Source of the DNA: an uncultured Prochlorococcus sp.
Lineage (GTDB): Bacteria; Cyanobacteriota; Cyanobacteriia; PCC-6307; Cyanobiaceae
NCBI GenBank assembly: GCA_902518475.1
Contig: CABYGI010000008.1
Span: 1 to 43,668 of the forward strand
DNA length: 43,668 nt
Direction of reading: 5' to 3'
Below, piece after piece: positions 17,118 through 25,956 of the stretch (position 1 is the first letter of the stretch; each line of letters opens with the position of its first letter). Below the pieces are notes generated by a model that was given only the letters and a program-made list of their open reading frames with translations, did not search any database and was not told where the DNA came from. Both the position numbers and the translations under genes were made by a program.

Positions 17118-17930
17118 GTGACATATAAAATTGCGATTATTGGTTTTGGAAATATTGCAAGCGCTATACTTACTCCTCTATTAGATAACAAACTAATTCA
17201 GCCAGAGAATGTTTTTTGTGTCGTAAAAACAGAAAAAAGTTTAGAAAACATAAAAAAAAATTATAAACATAAGGTAAACGTTTATAAATCAGGCTCTAAA
17301 GAGTCAAAAATAATTTGGGATTGTCAATATAAACTTCTTTCGATAAAACCTCAACATATAAATGATATAAGTGAGGCTCATTATATAAACAACAAGGACA
17401 ATTTAATAGTTTCAATTCTTGCAGGGGTTTCAATAAATAGACTTGCTCAAAAATTTCCCAATCATAAATGTGTGAGGGTGGTTACAAATATTCCAATAAC
17501 TATTGGAAAAGGTTTAACAGGGATTTCTTGGGGAGGTGAAATTACAGAAGATCAGAAACAATTTACAAAAAAATTATTTGAAAATACTAGTAAAATTTAT
17601 GAATTTACTGAAGATTATCTTGATATATTTTTAGCTTTAACTTCATCAGGTCCTGCAATTATTGCTTTGATAATAGAAGCATTAAGTGATGGAGGATTAA
17701 GTGGGGGATTACCAAAAATAATTTCAGAGGAACTTGTTATGGAAATGATACTTGGGACTATTTGTCTAATAAAGGAAAATAAACTTACTACTTCTGAGCT
17801 TAAAAATTTAGTAACCTCTCCAGGTGGAACAACTATTTCTGCTTTAAGGGTTTTAGAAAAAAAGAGTATAAGGTCAGCATTAATTGAATCAATAGTTTCT
17901 GCTAGTAATCGAAGCAAAGAGTTTCGTTAG
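17118..17930 (+). CDS. proC: Pyrroline-5-carboxylate reductase
   Basis: It reduces pyrroline-5-carboxylate to proline using NAD(P)H. The 270-residue protein has the Rossmann start IAIIGFGNIASAIL, the LAGVSINRLAQKFP stretch, VTNIPITIGKGLTG in the place of the usual MPNTP segment, and the C-terminal dimer/active-site region LTSSGPAIIALIIEALSDGG with SPGGTTISALRVLE. The start is GTG 17118, seven bases after sepF. Its 3' end converges on the glycosyltransferase gene with only four bases between them. Confidence 0.93.
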   Translation: MTYKIAIIGFGNIASAILTPLLDNKLIQPENVFCVVKTEKSLENIKKNYKHKVNVYKSGSKESKIIWDCQYKLLSIKPQHINDISEAHYINNKDNLIVSILAGVSINRLAQKFPNHKCVRVVTNIPITIGKGLTGISWGGEITEDQKQFTKKLFENTSKIYEFTEDYLDIFLALTSSGPAIIALIIEALSDGGLSGGLPKIISEELVMEMILGTICLIKENKLTTSELKNLVTSPGGTTISALRVLEKKSIRSALIESIVSASNRSKEFR

Positions 17931-17934
17931 GTTT

Positions 17935-19092
17935 TCAATTATCTTTTAACTTTATATAAATTTTTTCAAGTGAATTTATATTTTTAGCAATTGTGTATCT
18001 CTCAAGTACACGCTTTCTAGCTTTTTCTCCAAGATCTTTTGTAAATGAAGGGTGTTCAATAAGAATTGGGATTATAGTTTTTAATTGTGCAGCCACATTA
18101 TCTGTTGAAATTACTATTCCTGCTCCATTATCTAAAACTTGACCATCAGCTCCGGCATCTGTAGCTACACAAGCAGTACCAGTAGACATTGCCTCTAAAA
18201 GTGATAATGATAAACCTTCTACTAAGCTTGGTAAGAAAAATACTTCTGCTATTTGCATTATTGCTATCCTAGTTTCTAAATCTAATTCGGCACCCCACCA
18301 AATTAATTTCTCATTACCAAGGTTAGAAAAACTATTTTCAAGTGTTGGCTTCATTGGTCCATCTCCAACAATAACTAATTTGCAATTTTGAGTTTTTGTT
18401 TGTCGCCAAGAACGTAAAAGTGCCTCGATATTTTTCTCATTTGCAATCCTTCCCATATATAAAAAGATTCTTTCATTTCCAAGTTTGTTTTTTACCTGAT
18501 CATATTTTTTACTTTTTTCGCAAAAAGGTTTCCAAATATTTTCATCAACGCCGTTTGGAATAATTATTTGTTTTTCTTTAGGTACTCCTAATTTCTCAAG
18601 AACATTTTTTTGAGGTTCAGAAAAAATAATAATTTTATCGAACTTTGCTAAAGTAGGTGCATAAAGTTGATACGTTAATTGTTGAGTGCTCGCAGTTAGA
18701 TTTCTATTTTTTGCATCAAATGGTGGATGAAATGTTCCTATAAGAGGCACATTAATTTCATTACAAAGTTCTGGAAGTCTAAAGTCTAAAGGAGATAAAG
18801 TTAGGCTTGCATGTACTATGTCAGGTTTTAATCTTTCCAACGATAGCCTTAGCTCTTTTTCAGCTCTTGGCGAGGGTATTGTATAAACTTGAGATTTAAT
18901 TAAATATGGGAGACTTACATCAGGATCATTTGCGAGAAATAATGGGTTTGGTGAATTTGAACTAGAGGGATTGTCGAAATGAATAAAACTAATTTTATGC
19001 CCTCTGGCCTTCAATTCCTTAGTAGTTGAATTACCGTAAGTTACATTTCCACAAAAAGGGGATTTTTTACCCAACCAGGCAATATGAACCAC
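17935..19092 (-). CDS. Glycosyltransferase, GT4 family
   Basis: The 385-residue protein has the two-lobe GT-B layout. The N-terminal lobe contains CGNVTYGNSTTKELKARGH and the HASLTLSPLD / GTFHPPFD stretches. The C-terminal lobe carries the nucleotide-sugar site: IPNGVDENIW, YMGRIANEKNI, VGDGPMKPTLE and the E-x7-E motif EGLSLSLLE. These show a retaining GT4-type transferase, probably in cell-envelope glycan or glycolipid synthesis. The sugar and acceptor cannot be told. It is the last gene of the minus-strand group hpf-deoC-recO and lies 85 bases after recO, so it could have its own promoter. Confidence 0.85.
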   Translation of the reverse strand: MVHIAWLGKKSPFCGNVTYGNSTTKELKARGHKISFIHFDNPSSSNSPNPLFLANDPDVSLPYLIKSQVYTIPSPRAEKELRLSLERLKPDIVHASLTLSPLDFRLPELCNEINVPLIGTFHPPFDAKNRNLTASTQQLTYQLYAPTLAKFDKIIIFSEPQKNVLEKLGVPKEKQIIIPNGVDENIWKPFCEKSKKYDQVKNKLGNERIFLYMGRIANEKNIEALLRSWRQTKTQNCKLVIVGDGPMKPTLENSFSNLGNEKLIWWGAELDLETRIAIMQIAEVFFLPSLVEGLSLSLLEAMSTGTACVATDAGADGQVLDNGAGIVISTDNVAAQLKTIIPILIEHPSFTKDLGEKARKRVLERYTIAKNINSLEKIYIKLKDN

Positions 19093-19177
19093 ATTAATTG
19101 ATTTAGCTATTTATAAAGTTAACAGTCAGAGTCGCCATGATCATAATTTTTAAATTTATTAATGATTTATGAAAATC

Positions 19178-19963
19178 TTAACTATATATTTCTTTCAACA
19201 TTTTTAGTGAAGATAGATCTTTCTCTAGTTGAGCAGAGATCCAAGTCTCAATAATAAATAATATTTTAAGCCAGACTTTTTTAGGTCCCAATAACTCTCC
19301 GTTTGATTTTATTGGTAATTCGGAGAAAAGAAGTCTCTGTAATAGAGCAACTTCAGATGCATTTATTTTTAGATTACCCTGAGGATCTTCCATGGACGAA
19401 AACCCTTCATTTGGCAAATAATAACAATTCCATTCCCAATTTCCTAAAGGCGGAATAATCGGTTCTCCAGTTTTGCAGCAATGATGAATTGGTAAATTTA
19501 TACCTCCAATGGCTAATAGATGGATTAAAGATTGAATACTCATTGAGAGCATTTTAATATCTTCTTCTTTAGATTCTTCATACAAATAAATCCTATCAAG
19601 ATGTGCAAGAACACAAGATAAATAGTTTTGTTGTTTGTCATTATTACCTACTAATAAAAAAGTTAATTCAGTTATTGCTTGAGCGGCTGCAAGACATTCA
19701 ATATTTTTTCCTAGACCAGAATAGCTTTTTAATATTTTAATTTGACGAACAGATTTAAGATTTCTTTTCCCAAAAATTTGCAAACTTAAATATGTTAATG
19801 GAGTAGCTGCGGCAAGACTACTTTTAGGACGCCTAGCACCAGGTACTGCTAATCGAACAATCCCTTGCTCATCAGTAAGAACAGTTATTAATCTATCATT
19901 CTCACCTAATGGAGAAGCTTTAATACATAGACCCTCTAGTCTACACTCACCAGAACCAGACAT
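19178..19963 (-). CDS. recO: DNA repair protein RecO
   Basis: RecO anneals single strands and, with RecR and RecF, loads RecA at gaps. The 261-residue product has the N-terminal OB-fold start RLEGLCIKASPLGENDRLITVLTDEQG and VPGARRPKSSLAAATPLTYL, then the helical region with AAAQAITELTFLLV. A Cys group typical of bacterial RecO follows (HHCCKTGEP with a later NCYY). Its start ATG directly adjoins the deoC stop, with no bases between, so it is coupled to deoC. Confidence 0.92.
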   Translation of the reverse strand: MSGSGECRLEGLCIKASPLGENDRLITVLTDEQGIVRLAVPGARRPKSSLAAATPLTYLSLQIFGKRNLKSVRQIKILKSYSGLGKNIECLAAAQAITELTFLLVGNNDKQQNYLSCVLAHLDRIYLYEESKEEDIKMLSMSIQSLIHLLAIGGINLPIHHCCKTGEPIIPPLGNWEWNCYYLPNEGFSSMEDPQGNLKINASEVALLQRLLFSELPIKSNGELLGPKKVWLKILFIIETWISAQLEKDLSSLKMLKEIYS

Positions 19964-20623
19964 TTAAATAACCTTTACTTCTTGAAAAATCTCACAAAAA
20001 TTAGAAGTTCCAACGCAACTAATTCCATTGTCAAACAAATCAATAACTTGTGTGAGTTTTTTTATACCACCTACAACTTTGATGTGATTTTGGGAGCCAG
20101 TTATTTTTAATATTTCTGCTACATCATTTAATGTAATAGGAGGTCCAAACCCGTCCCCGAATTGAAAATTTTTTATTCCTAATTCCAAAGATATTTTTAT
20201 CGCATTGTACAAAACTTCTTTTTGTAGTTTTGATTTATTTATGATTATTGAAACTGGTAATCCAGATAACTTCACTTGCTCAATTTCAGCAGCAAAAGTT
20301 TCTAAGTTTCTTTTGGATAAATTAATAAAGTTTGGCATATATTCAATGCCGTTTGCGCCTTTATCTTTTGCAAAATTAACTAATTCTTCAATAAAAGTAA
20401 CTGGTAAATCTGCTAAAGGGTAAGAAATGAGTACGTTTATGTTTGCGCGGTAATTGCTCAAACGGTTTTTAAAATTATCTAAATAATTAAGTGAAGTAGA
20501 AATATTCTTGATATTATATTTTTTTATTAAATCGCAATTCGTGCAGAAATCTTCCCAGGTTAGATAGGGGTTAATAATAATTGCATGAATTTTTTCGTTT
20601 AATTCATATTCAATATTTGGCAT
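19964..20623 (-). CDS. deoC: Deoxyribose-phosphate aldolase family protein, active-site lysine replaced
   Basis: DeoC splits 2-deoxyribose-5-phosphate to acetaldehyde and glyceraldehyde-3-phosphate through a Schiff base on a lysine. This 219-residue TIM-barrel protein keeps the fold and the C-terminal HIKVVGGIKK segment, so the proton-relay lysine is present. The Schiff-base strand, normally of the form F-I-K-T-S-T-G-F-G, reads N-F-Q-F-G-D-G-F-G here. Gln stands in place of the catalytic Lys. The usual Asp in the E-V-D strand is Glu (GIEYM). Aldolase activity is therefore doubtful. The gene lies between hpf (7 bases) and recO (0 bases) on the minus strand. Confidence 0.82.
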   Translation of the reverse strand: MPNIEYELNEKIHAIIINPYLTWEDFCTNCDLIKKYNIKNISTSLNYLDNFKNRLSNYRANINVLISYPLADLPVTFIEELVNFAKDKGANGIEYMPNFINLSKRNLETFAAEIEQVKLSGLPVSIIINKSKLQKEVLYNAIKISLELGIKNFQFGDGFGPPITLNDVAEILKITGSQNHIKVVGGIKKLTQVIDLFDNGISCVGTSNFCEIFQEVKVI

Positions 20624-20630
20624 TTAAAAG

Positions 20631-21215
20631 TTATTTAGATTGAATCAGTCCATAACCTCCGTGATTCCTCTTATAAATAACTTGAAGTTCATTATTTTTT
20701 TTATTTCGAAAAACATAAAAATCATGATCAATTAGATCTAATTGTTTTCTTGCTTCTTCTGATGAAATTGGATTCATTTCAAAGTATTTATTTTTTATAG
20801 ATGGCTCAGGGAGACTTCCTTCTATTCCTTCTTTAAGTAAAGCTGCATCTAAAAATCTTGATTCCATAGTTTCAATTGGGAAAGATTCTTTATTTTTGAA
20901 TTTATTATTATGGATTGTCTTATTGTTTCTTTCTTTGTATTTACGTAATTTTCTACAAAGTTTATTTGAAACTAGATCGATGCTTGAATATAAATTATCA
21001 GTTTTTTCCTCAGCTCTAATTACGGTACCATTTGCAAAAATAGTAACTTCTGCAGTTTGGAGGGAGACTCTTGGGTTCTTTTCTATTGAAAGGTGTATGT
21101 CAGCTTCTTTAACGATATCCTTATAGTGATGTGTAGCTTTTTCTATCTTTGCCTCAGTATATTCTTTTAATGCTCCAGTGAGCTCAAGATTCTTTCCATG
21201 GATTAAAATTTTCAT
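20631..21215 (-). CDS. hpf: Ribosome hibernation promoting factor, long form (LrtA-type)
   Basis: Long HPF dimerises 70S ribosomes into inactive 100S particles during darkness or starvation. In cyanobacteria it was described as light-repressed transcript A. The 194-residue product has the N-terminal S30AE domain ([26 protein letters not shown] written as separate parts: [41 protein letters not shown]) and the C-terminal dimerisation domain ([27 protein letters not shown]). The linker is shorter than in some cyanobacteria. It opens the minus-strand group and is divergent from lipB across 45 bases. Confidence 0.95.
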   Translation of the reverse strand: MKILIHGKNLELTGALKEYTEAKIEKATHHYKDIVKEADIHLSIEKNPRVSLQTAEVTIFANGTVIRAEEKTDNLYSSIDLVSNKLCRKLRKYKERNNKTIHNNKFKNKESFPIETMESRFLDAALLKEGIEGSLPEPSIKNKYFEMNPISSEEARKQLDLIDHDFYVFRNKKNNELQVIYKRNHGGYGLIQSK

Positions 21216-21260
21216 AACAAATCTAAAAAATATTTACTTACTTTCCAAATCTACTTAAAT

Positions 21261-21911
21261 ATGGATAATAGAACAGCAATAATTAAACAACCTGATAATA
21301 TTTCTTCTTTTAATGATGTTTATAAATTACAAAAAGAATATCAGGAGGCATTGATTTTAGATAATTCTAACCCTGATTTTATTTGGATAGGGGAGCATCA
21401 ACTCTGTTATACATTGGGGCGAGGATCTAATTACGATAATTTACTATTTTCTCTGAATGATGCTAAATATGATGTTTTTAAGATTGATAGAGGTGGTGAG
21501 GTAACTTGTCATATGCCAGGACAATTAGTAACGTATTTGGTTTTAGATTTGAAAAATTTTAATAAAGATTTGAATTGGTACTTAAGAAAAATTGAAGAAA
21601 TTATTATAAAAATCCTTGGAGCTTTTAATATAGATTGTCACTCCAGAAAAGGGTTTACTGGTGTTTGGATTGGAAATAAGAAAATCGCATCAATTGGAAT
21701 TGGGTGTAAAAGATGGATTACAATAAATGGATTTTCAATCAATATTGACTGCGAATTAGAAAACTTTAATAAGATTGTTCCTTGTGGAATAGAAAATTGT
21801 CTTATGGCAAATATGATTGATTACAACAAAAATTTAAATATTCAAGAAGTCAAGAGAATTGTTAAAAAAACCATCGAGGAAGAATTTAATTTTGATTTTA
21901 TATCAAAATAG
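21261..21911 (+). CDS. lipB: Octanoyl-[acyl carrier protein]:protein N-octanoyltransferase
   Basis: LipB moves octanoate from ACP to lipoyl domains, the first step of lipoate synthesis. The 216-residue protein has the LipB signature [37 protein letters not shown] with the catalytic Lys, and VPCGIENC with the catalytic Cys. The ATG at 21261 starts a normal-length product. The lipoylated pyruvate dehydrogenase E2 is encoded 2.7 kb downstream on the same strand. Confidence 0.95.
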   Translation: MDNRTAIIKQPDNISSFNDVYKLQKEYQEALILDNSNPDFIWIGEHQLCYTLGRGSNYDNLLFSLNDAKYDVFKIDRGGEVTCHMPGQLVTYLVLDLKNFNKDLNWYLRKIEEIIIKILGAFNIDCHSRKGFTGVWIGNKKIASIGIGCKRWITINGFSINIDCELENFNKIVPCGIENCLMANMIDYNKNLNIQEVKRIVKKTIEEEFNFDFISK

Positions 21912-21938
21912 AAATTAAAATTTCAAAATCAACTTAAT

Positions 21939-23882
21939 ATGGGTGATTTAGCGTATTGGCCTGCAGCCAAACCTCTTTCTAAAAAAAATACATTTGCCAA
22001 AAATAGAGATTTTATTAAGAACCTTGATCATATAGATCAAATTTGGGAAAAATTAAAATTTAAATGTGGTAATACTTTAGCTGTTTGCGATTTAAGAGGG
22101 AAATACAAAGAAAAATTTTCTTATTCTGAGCTAGCTGATTTAATAACAAAAGTCTCTTTTTCTTTCAAAAATTATGGTTTAAAAAAGGGGGATGTTGTTA
22201 CTGTAATATCTGAAAATTCTCCAAGATGGCTAGCAGTAGATCAAGGCTTAATGCGTTTAGGAGCTATAAATGCAGTGAGAGGTATTAATTCTCCTTCAGT
22301 AGAATTAGACTATATTATTAGGCACTCTAATTCAGTAGGACTAATAGTTCAATCTAAGGAAATTTGGCTAAAGTTAAACAATAAAGAAGAATTAAAAAAA
22401 AGACTCAAATTTATAATCAATTTAGAAGATGAACAATTTGAAAGTTTAATAAGTTGGAGTACATTCATAAGTTCAGTAGAAAAAGAAAATTCACAAAATA
22501 ATAATCTTGAAAAAGATAATCCAGAAATTAATGACGTCGCTACTATTCTTTACACTTCTGGGACGACCGGAAAACCTAAAGGTGTGCCTTTGACTCATGC
22601 AAATTTTTTACATCAAATAATCAATTTAGCTTATATCGCTGATCCAGAACCAGGGACCTCTGTATTAAGCGTTTTGCCTATCTGGCATTCTTATGAGAGA
22701 AGTGCTGAATACTTCTTTTTTTCATGCGGTTGTTCTCAATACTATACAATTCCAAAATTTCTTAAAGATGATATTACACAAATAAAACCTGTTGTCATGG
22801 CTACTGTACCGAGACTATGGGAAGCAATACATGATGGTTTTTTTCAGGCGTTGAAAAAAATGCCTTCCAAAAAGCAAAAACTTATTAAGTTTTTGATAAG
22901 TAATAGTTCGGTTTTTAAAAGAAGTCTTAGAAAGATAAGAAATATAGATATAAATCAAATAACTTTTAAATCAAAAATCCCCTTACTGGGTTCTGTTATT
23001 AGCCGATACCCTTTACATAAATTGTCTACTATTTTTTTATGGCCGAATATTCTTAAACAACTTTGCGGAGAAAAACTGAAATTTCCTATTAATGGTGGAG
23101 GTGCATTGCCAGAACATGTAGATCTTTTTTTTGAATCTTTAGGTGTAGATGTTTTGGTGGGATATGGACTCACAGAAACTAGTCCAGTATTAACTTGTAG
23201 GAGAAGAGAATTAAATGTTAGAGGATCATCTGGGCAGCCTCTTTCATTTACTGAAATCAAAATAGTGAATGATGATAAAAAAAAGATTCTGAAGTTTAGA
23301 GAAGTCGGGAAAATTCTTGTTAGGGGGCCGCAAGTAATGAAAGGTTATCTTAATAATGAAATAGCTACAAATGATGTTTTATCCAAGGATGGTTGGTTTG
23401 ATACTGGTGATTTAGGTTTTCTAATACCAAATGGTTCTCTCTTTATAACAGGAAGAGCCAAGGATACAATAGTGCTATCAAGTGGTGAAAATATAGAACC
23501 GAATCCCCTAGAGACTGAAATTCTTAGTTCTGAATTTATTAATCAGATTCAATTAGTAGGACAAGATAAGAAATGTTTAACAGCTCTCGTAGTTCCTAAT
23601 GACGAATTGGTTAAAAGTAAGTTTTTGGAAGAAGACCTTTCAAAATTAAACCTGAATAAGAAAATTGGTACATTTTTCAAATCACAAATTAATAATTTGC
23701 TTAAAAGTCGATTAGGAGCAAGATCAGAAGAACAAATATTAGATTGTTATTTTGTTGATGCCTTTACTCTAGAAAATGGGTTATTAACACAAACTCTTAA
23801 ACAAAAAAGAAAAGAAATAGAAAAAAAGTATTCATTACAAATAGAAAATATGTATGAAAACAAATTTAGTAAGAAAATTTGA
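21939..23882 (+). CDS. Long-chain acyl-ACP/acyl-CoA synthetase (AMP-binding family)
   Basis: The enzyme activates free fatty acids through an acyl-adenylate. In cyanobacteria the orthologue of this length acts mainly as acyl-ACP synthetase (Aas), recycling fatty acids released from membranes. The 647-residue protein has the AMP-binding P-loop YTSGTTGKPKGVPLTH (205-220), GYGLTETSPVLT, WFDTGDLG and GRAKDTIVLSSGENIEPNPLE. All adenylation motifs are intact and no transmembrane segment is clear. It lies 27 bases after lipB. ACP versus CoA preference is taken from family knowledge, not seen in the sequence. Confidence 0.88.
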   Translation: MGDLAYWPAAKPLSKKNTFAKNRDFIKNLDHIDQIWEKLKFKCGNTLAVCDLRGKYKEKFSYSELADLITKVSFSFKNYGLKKGDVVTVISENSPRWLAVDQGLMRLGAINAVRGINSPSVELDYIIRHSNSVGLIVQSKEIWLKLNNKEELKKRLKFIINLEDEQFESLISWSTFISSVEKENSQNNNLEKDNPEINDVATILYTSGTTGKPKGVPLTHANFLHQIINLAYIADPEPGTSVLSVLPIWHSYERSAEYFFFSCGCSQYYTIPKFLKDDITQIKPVVMATVPRLWEAIHDGFFQALKKMPSKKQKLIKFLISNSSVFKRSLRKIRNIDINQITFKSKIPLLGSVISRYPLHKLSTIFLWPNILKQLCGEKLKFPINGGGALPEHVDLFFESLGVDVLVGYGLTETSPVLTCRRRELNVRGSSGQPLSFTEIKIVNDDKKKILKFREVGKILVRGPQVMKGYLNNEIATNDVLSKDGWFDTGDLGFLIPNGSLFITGRAKDTIVLSSGENIEPNPLETEILSSEFINQIQLVGQDKKCLTALVVPNDELVKSKFLEEDLSKLNLNKKIGTFFKSQINNLLKSRLGARSEEQILDCYFVDAFTLENGLLTQTLKQKRKEIEKKYSLQIENMYENKFSKKI

Positions 23883-23920
23883 TTTGTTCTATCTATATTG
23901 AAAAGGTAATTTAATTTTTT

Positions 23921-24364
23921 ATGGAAACAAAAAACTCAATATCTATAAAGCGCTCAATAGCTATTAAAGCTGTAGTTACACCAACTTGGAAGGAAGATGC
24001 TGAAAAAGAATTAAGTAAAGCAATTTCAAACATTGATCAGCAATTATCGCAACTGGAGCAAGAGGGGCAGCAAATAGTAAATAATATTAGATCCCAATCG
24101 GTTAATCCCCTAGATCCAAGAGTTCAAGAACAGGTTAGTCAGGTGCAACAACAAGTCGCAGCAAAACGAAATGAAATTGAAGAACAAAAAAGAAATCTTC
24201 TTCAACAACAGAGTCAAGTTCGCGAATTAAAAATGGACGAAATTGTTGATCAAGGGCAAGTGGATAGTTTCTGTGATGTCACTGTGGGAGACAATCTTAT
24301 TGAGAAAATGCAAGTATCGATTACGGTTAAGGATGGAGTTATTCAATCTATAGATAATAATTAA
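23921..24364 (+). CDS. YlqD-like coiled-coil protein
   Basis: The 147-residue protein is conserved in cyanobacteria and resembles the YlqD family of unknown function. An N-terminal strand region (SIKRSIAIKAVVTPTWKED) leads to a long Gln/Glu-rich coiled coil (about 30-105, with repeated QLEQEGQQ and QVQQQVAAKRNEIEEQKR blocks). A small C-terminal beta domain with VGDNLIEKMQVSITVKDG follows. There is no signal peptide. It starts 38 bases after the acyl synthetase. Confidence 0.75.
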   Translation: METKNSISIKRSIAIKAVVTPTWKEDAEKELSKAISNIDQQLSQLEQEGQQIVNNIRSQSVNPLDPRVQEQVSQVQQQVAAKRNEIEEQKRNLLQQQSQVRELKMDEIVDQGQVDSFCDVTVGDNLIEKMQVSITVKDGVIQSIDNN

Positions 24365-24463
24365 AGAGAAGATTTAGTATTTTTGATAAATATAAGTAAA
24401 TCTTAATTTCGAAAAGTTTTAAATTCTAATCGATCTAAATTATTACTTTCTTAAGTTTTAAGA

Positions 24464-24478
24464 GTTCCCACTGTGAAC
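24464..24478. repeat. Inverted repeat at the pdhC promoter, possible operator
   Basis: GTTCCCACTGTGAAC has arms GTTC/GAAC with near-symmetric centre. It covers the expected -35 region and part of the spacer of the TATAAT at 24488. Its position suits a regulator binding site, but no factor is assigned. Confidence 0.4.
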
Positions 24479-24487
24479 ATGATTTCG

Positions 24488-24493
24488 TATAAT
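24488..24493 (+). promoter_or_regulatory. Predicted -10 box of pdhC
   Basis: A perfect TATAAT lies 90 bases before the pdhC start, inside the 218-base gap after the ylqD-like gene. Transcription would start near 24500, leaving a leader of about 80 bases. No clear -35 TTGACA is present, as is common in this group. Confidence 0.55.
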
Positions 24494-24582
24494 TAAAACA
24501 AGAGTTTAAAGGGTTCTTAACCAATAAAACTTTAGGAAGTTTGGTAGAAATCCCTTGAAACTTATGCAATAACAATTTTCTT

Positions 24583-25950
24583 ATGTCTCACGAAATATTC
24601 ATGCCTGCCTTGAGTTCTACTATGACAGAGGGCAAGATTGTGGAATGGTTGAAAAATCCAGGAGATAAAGTTGAAAGAGGTGAATCTGTCTTGGTTGTTG
24701 AATCTGACAAGGCAGATATGGATGTTGAATCTTTTCAAGATGGATATCTTGCGGCTGTTTTAATGCCTGCTGGCAGCACTGCACCAGTAGGAGAGACTAT
24801 CGGTCTTATCGTAGAAAATGAGGATGAGATAGCTTCTGTTCAAGAACAAAATAAAGGAAAACAACCCGAAGTTTCTAGTTCGGATCAACTTGAATTGGTA
24901 AGCAATAACACTGAAGAAAAACCTGTGATTCAAAGTGAAATTGTTGAAAAACAAGAAAAAGAAGTCGTATTAATGAGTGAAAAGGCAGCCTCATCTTTTA
25001 ATACTGATCAAATAAATGCTGCTACGAGTAATGTTTCTTCGAGGGTGATTGCATCTCCAAGAGCTAAAAAACTTGCCTCTCAAATGGGCGTTGATTTAGC
25101 AAAGGTTCATGGATCTGGACCTCACGGAAGGATTCAAGCCGATGATATTTTAAAAGCTAATGGCCAACCTGTCTCTATACCATGGATAGGAGAAGGTGGT
25201 TCTCCTGCAAGTATACCTGGTGTAACTTTGGGAGTTGAAAGTAAACCAGAACCTTCAGGAAATAGTTTTGGTAATCCCGGAGAAACAGTTCAATTTAATA
25301 CTCTTCAGAAAGCGGTTAATAAAAATATGGAATCTAGTTTAGATGTGCCATGTTTTAGGGTGGGTTATTCCATTAACACAGATAAATTAGATAATTTCTA
25401 CAAAAAAGTAAAACAGAACGGAGTTACTATGACTGCTTTACTAGTAAAGGCAGTTGCAAAGACACTAAAGAAACATCCTCAAGTTAACTCAAGTTTTTCA
25501 GAGAATGGAATTTCTTATCCAGAAAATATAAATATTGCTGTTGCTGTTGCGATGGAAGATGGTGGACTAATAACTCCAGTTTTAAAAGAACCATGTAATA
25601 CTGATTTATTTGAATTATCTAGGGAATGGAAAGATCTCGTAAAAAGATCAAGATCAAAACAATTAGAACCTGATGAATACTCAACGGGAACCTTCACTTT
25701 ATCTAACCTTGGGATGTTTGGAGTTGATAGATTTGATGCAATTCTTCCTCCAGGGACCGGTGCTATTTTAGCCATAGCATCATCGAAACCAACCGTTGTT
25801 GCTAATAGTGATGGTTCAATATCTGTTAAAAAAATAATGCAAGTAAATCTAACGGCTGATCATAGAGTGATCTATGGAGCTGATGGAGCTTCATTCTTAA
25901 AAGACTTGGCTTCCCTAATTGAAGATGAGCCAGAGACTCTTGTCTCCTAA
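24583..25950 (+). CDS. pdhC: Pyruvate dehydrogenase E2, dihydrolipoamide acetyltransferase
   Basis: E2 carries the acetyl group from E1 to CoA in the pyruvate dehydrogenase complex. The 455-residue product has one lipoyl domain (1-80) with the lipoyl lysine in ESDKADMDVES. A linker and the peripheral-subunit-binding domain (ASPRAKKLASQMGVDLAKVHGSG...GRIQADDIL, about 160-195) follow. The catalytic domain from about 235 has FTLSNLGMFGVDRF and the active-site segment TADHRVIYGADGA with His and Asp present. The ATG at 24583 gives the canonical N-terminus. queA follows within seven bases. Confidence 0.95.
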   Translation: MSHEIFMPALSSTMTEGKIVEWLKNPGDKVERGESVLVVESDKADMDVESFQDGYLAAVLMPAGSTAPVGETIGLIVENEDEIASVQEQNKGKQPEVSSSDQLELVSNNTEEKPVIQSEIVEKQEKEVVLMSEKAASSFNTDQINAATSNVSSRVIASPRAKKLASQMGVDLAKVHGSGPHGRIQADDILKANGQPVSIPWIGEGGSPASIPGVTLGVESKPEPSGNSFGNPGETVQFNTLQKAVNKNMESSLDVPCFRVGYSINTDKLDNFYKKVKQNGVTMTALLVKAVAKTLKKHPQVNSSFSENGISYPENINIAVAVAMEDGGLITPVLKEPCNTDLFELSREWKDLVKRSRSKQLEPDEYSTGTFTLSNLGMFGVDRFDAILPPGTGAILAIASSKPTVVANSDGSISVKKIMQVNLTADHRVIYGADGASFLKDLASLIEDEPETLVS

Positions 25951-25956
25951 ATTTAA

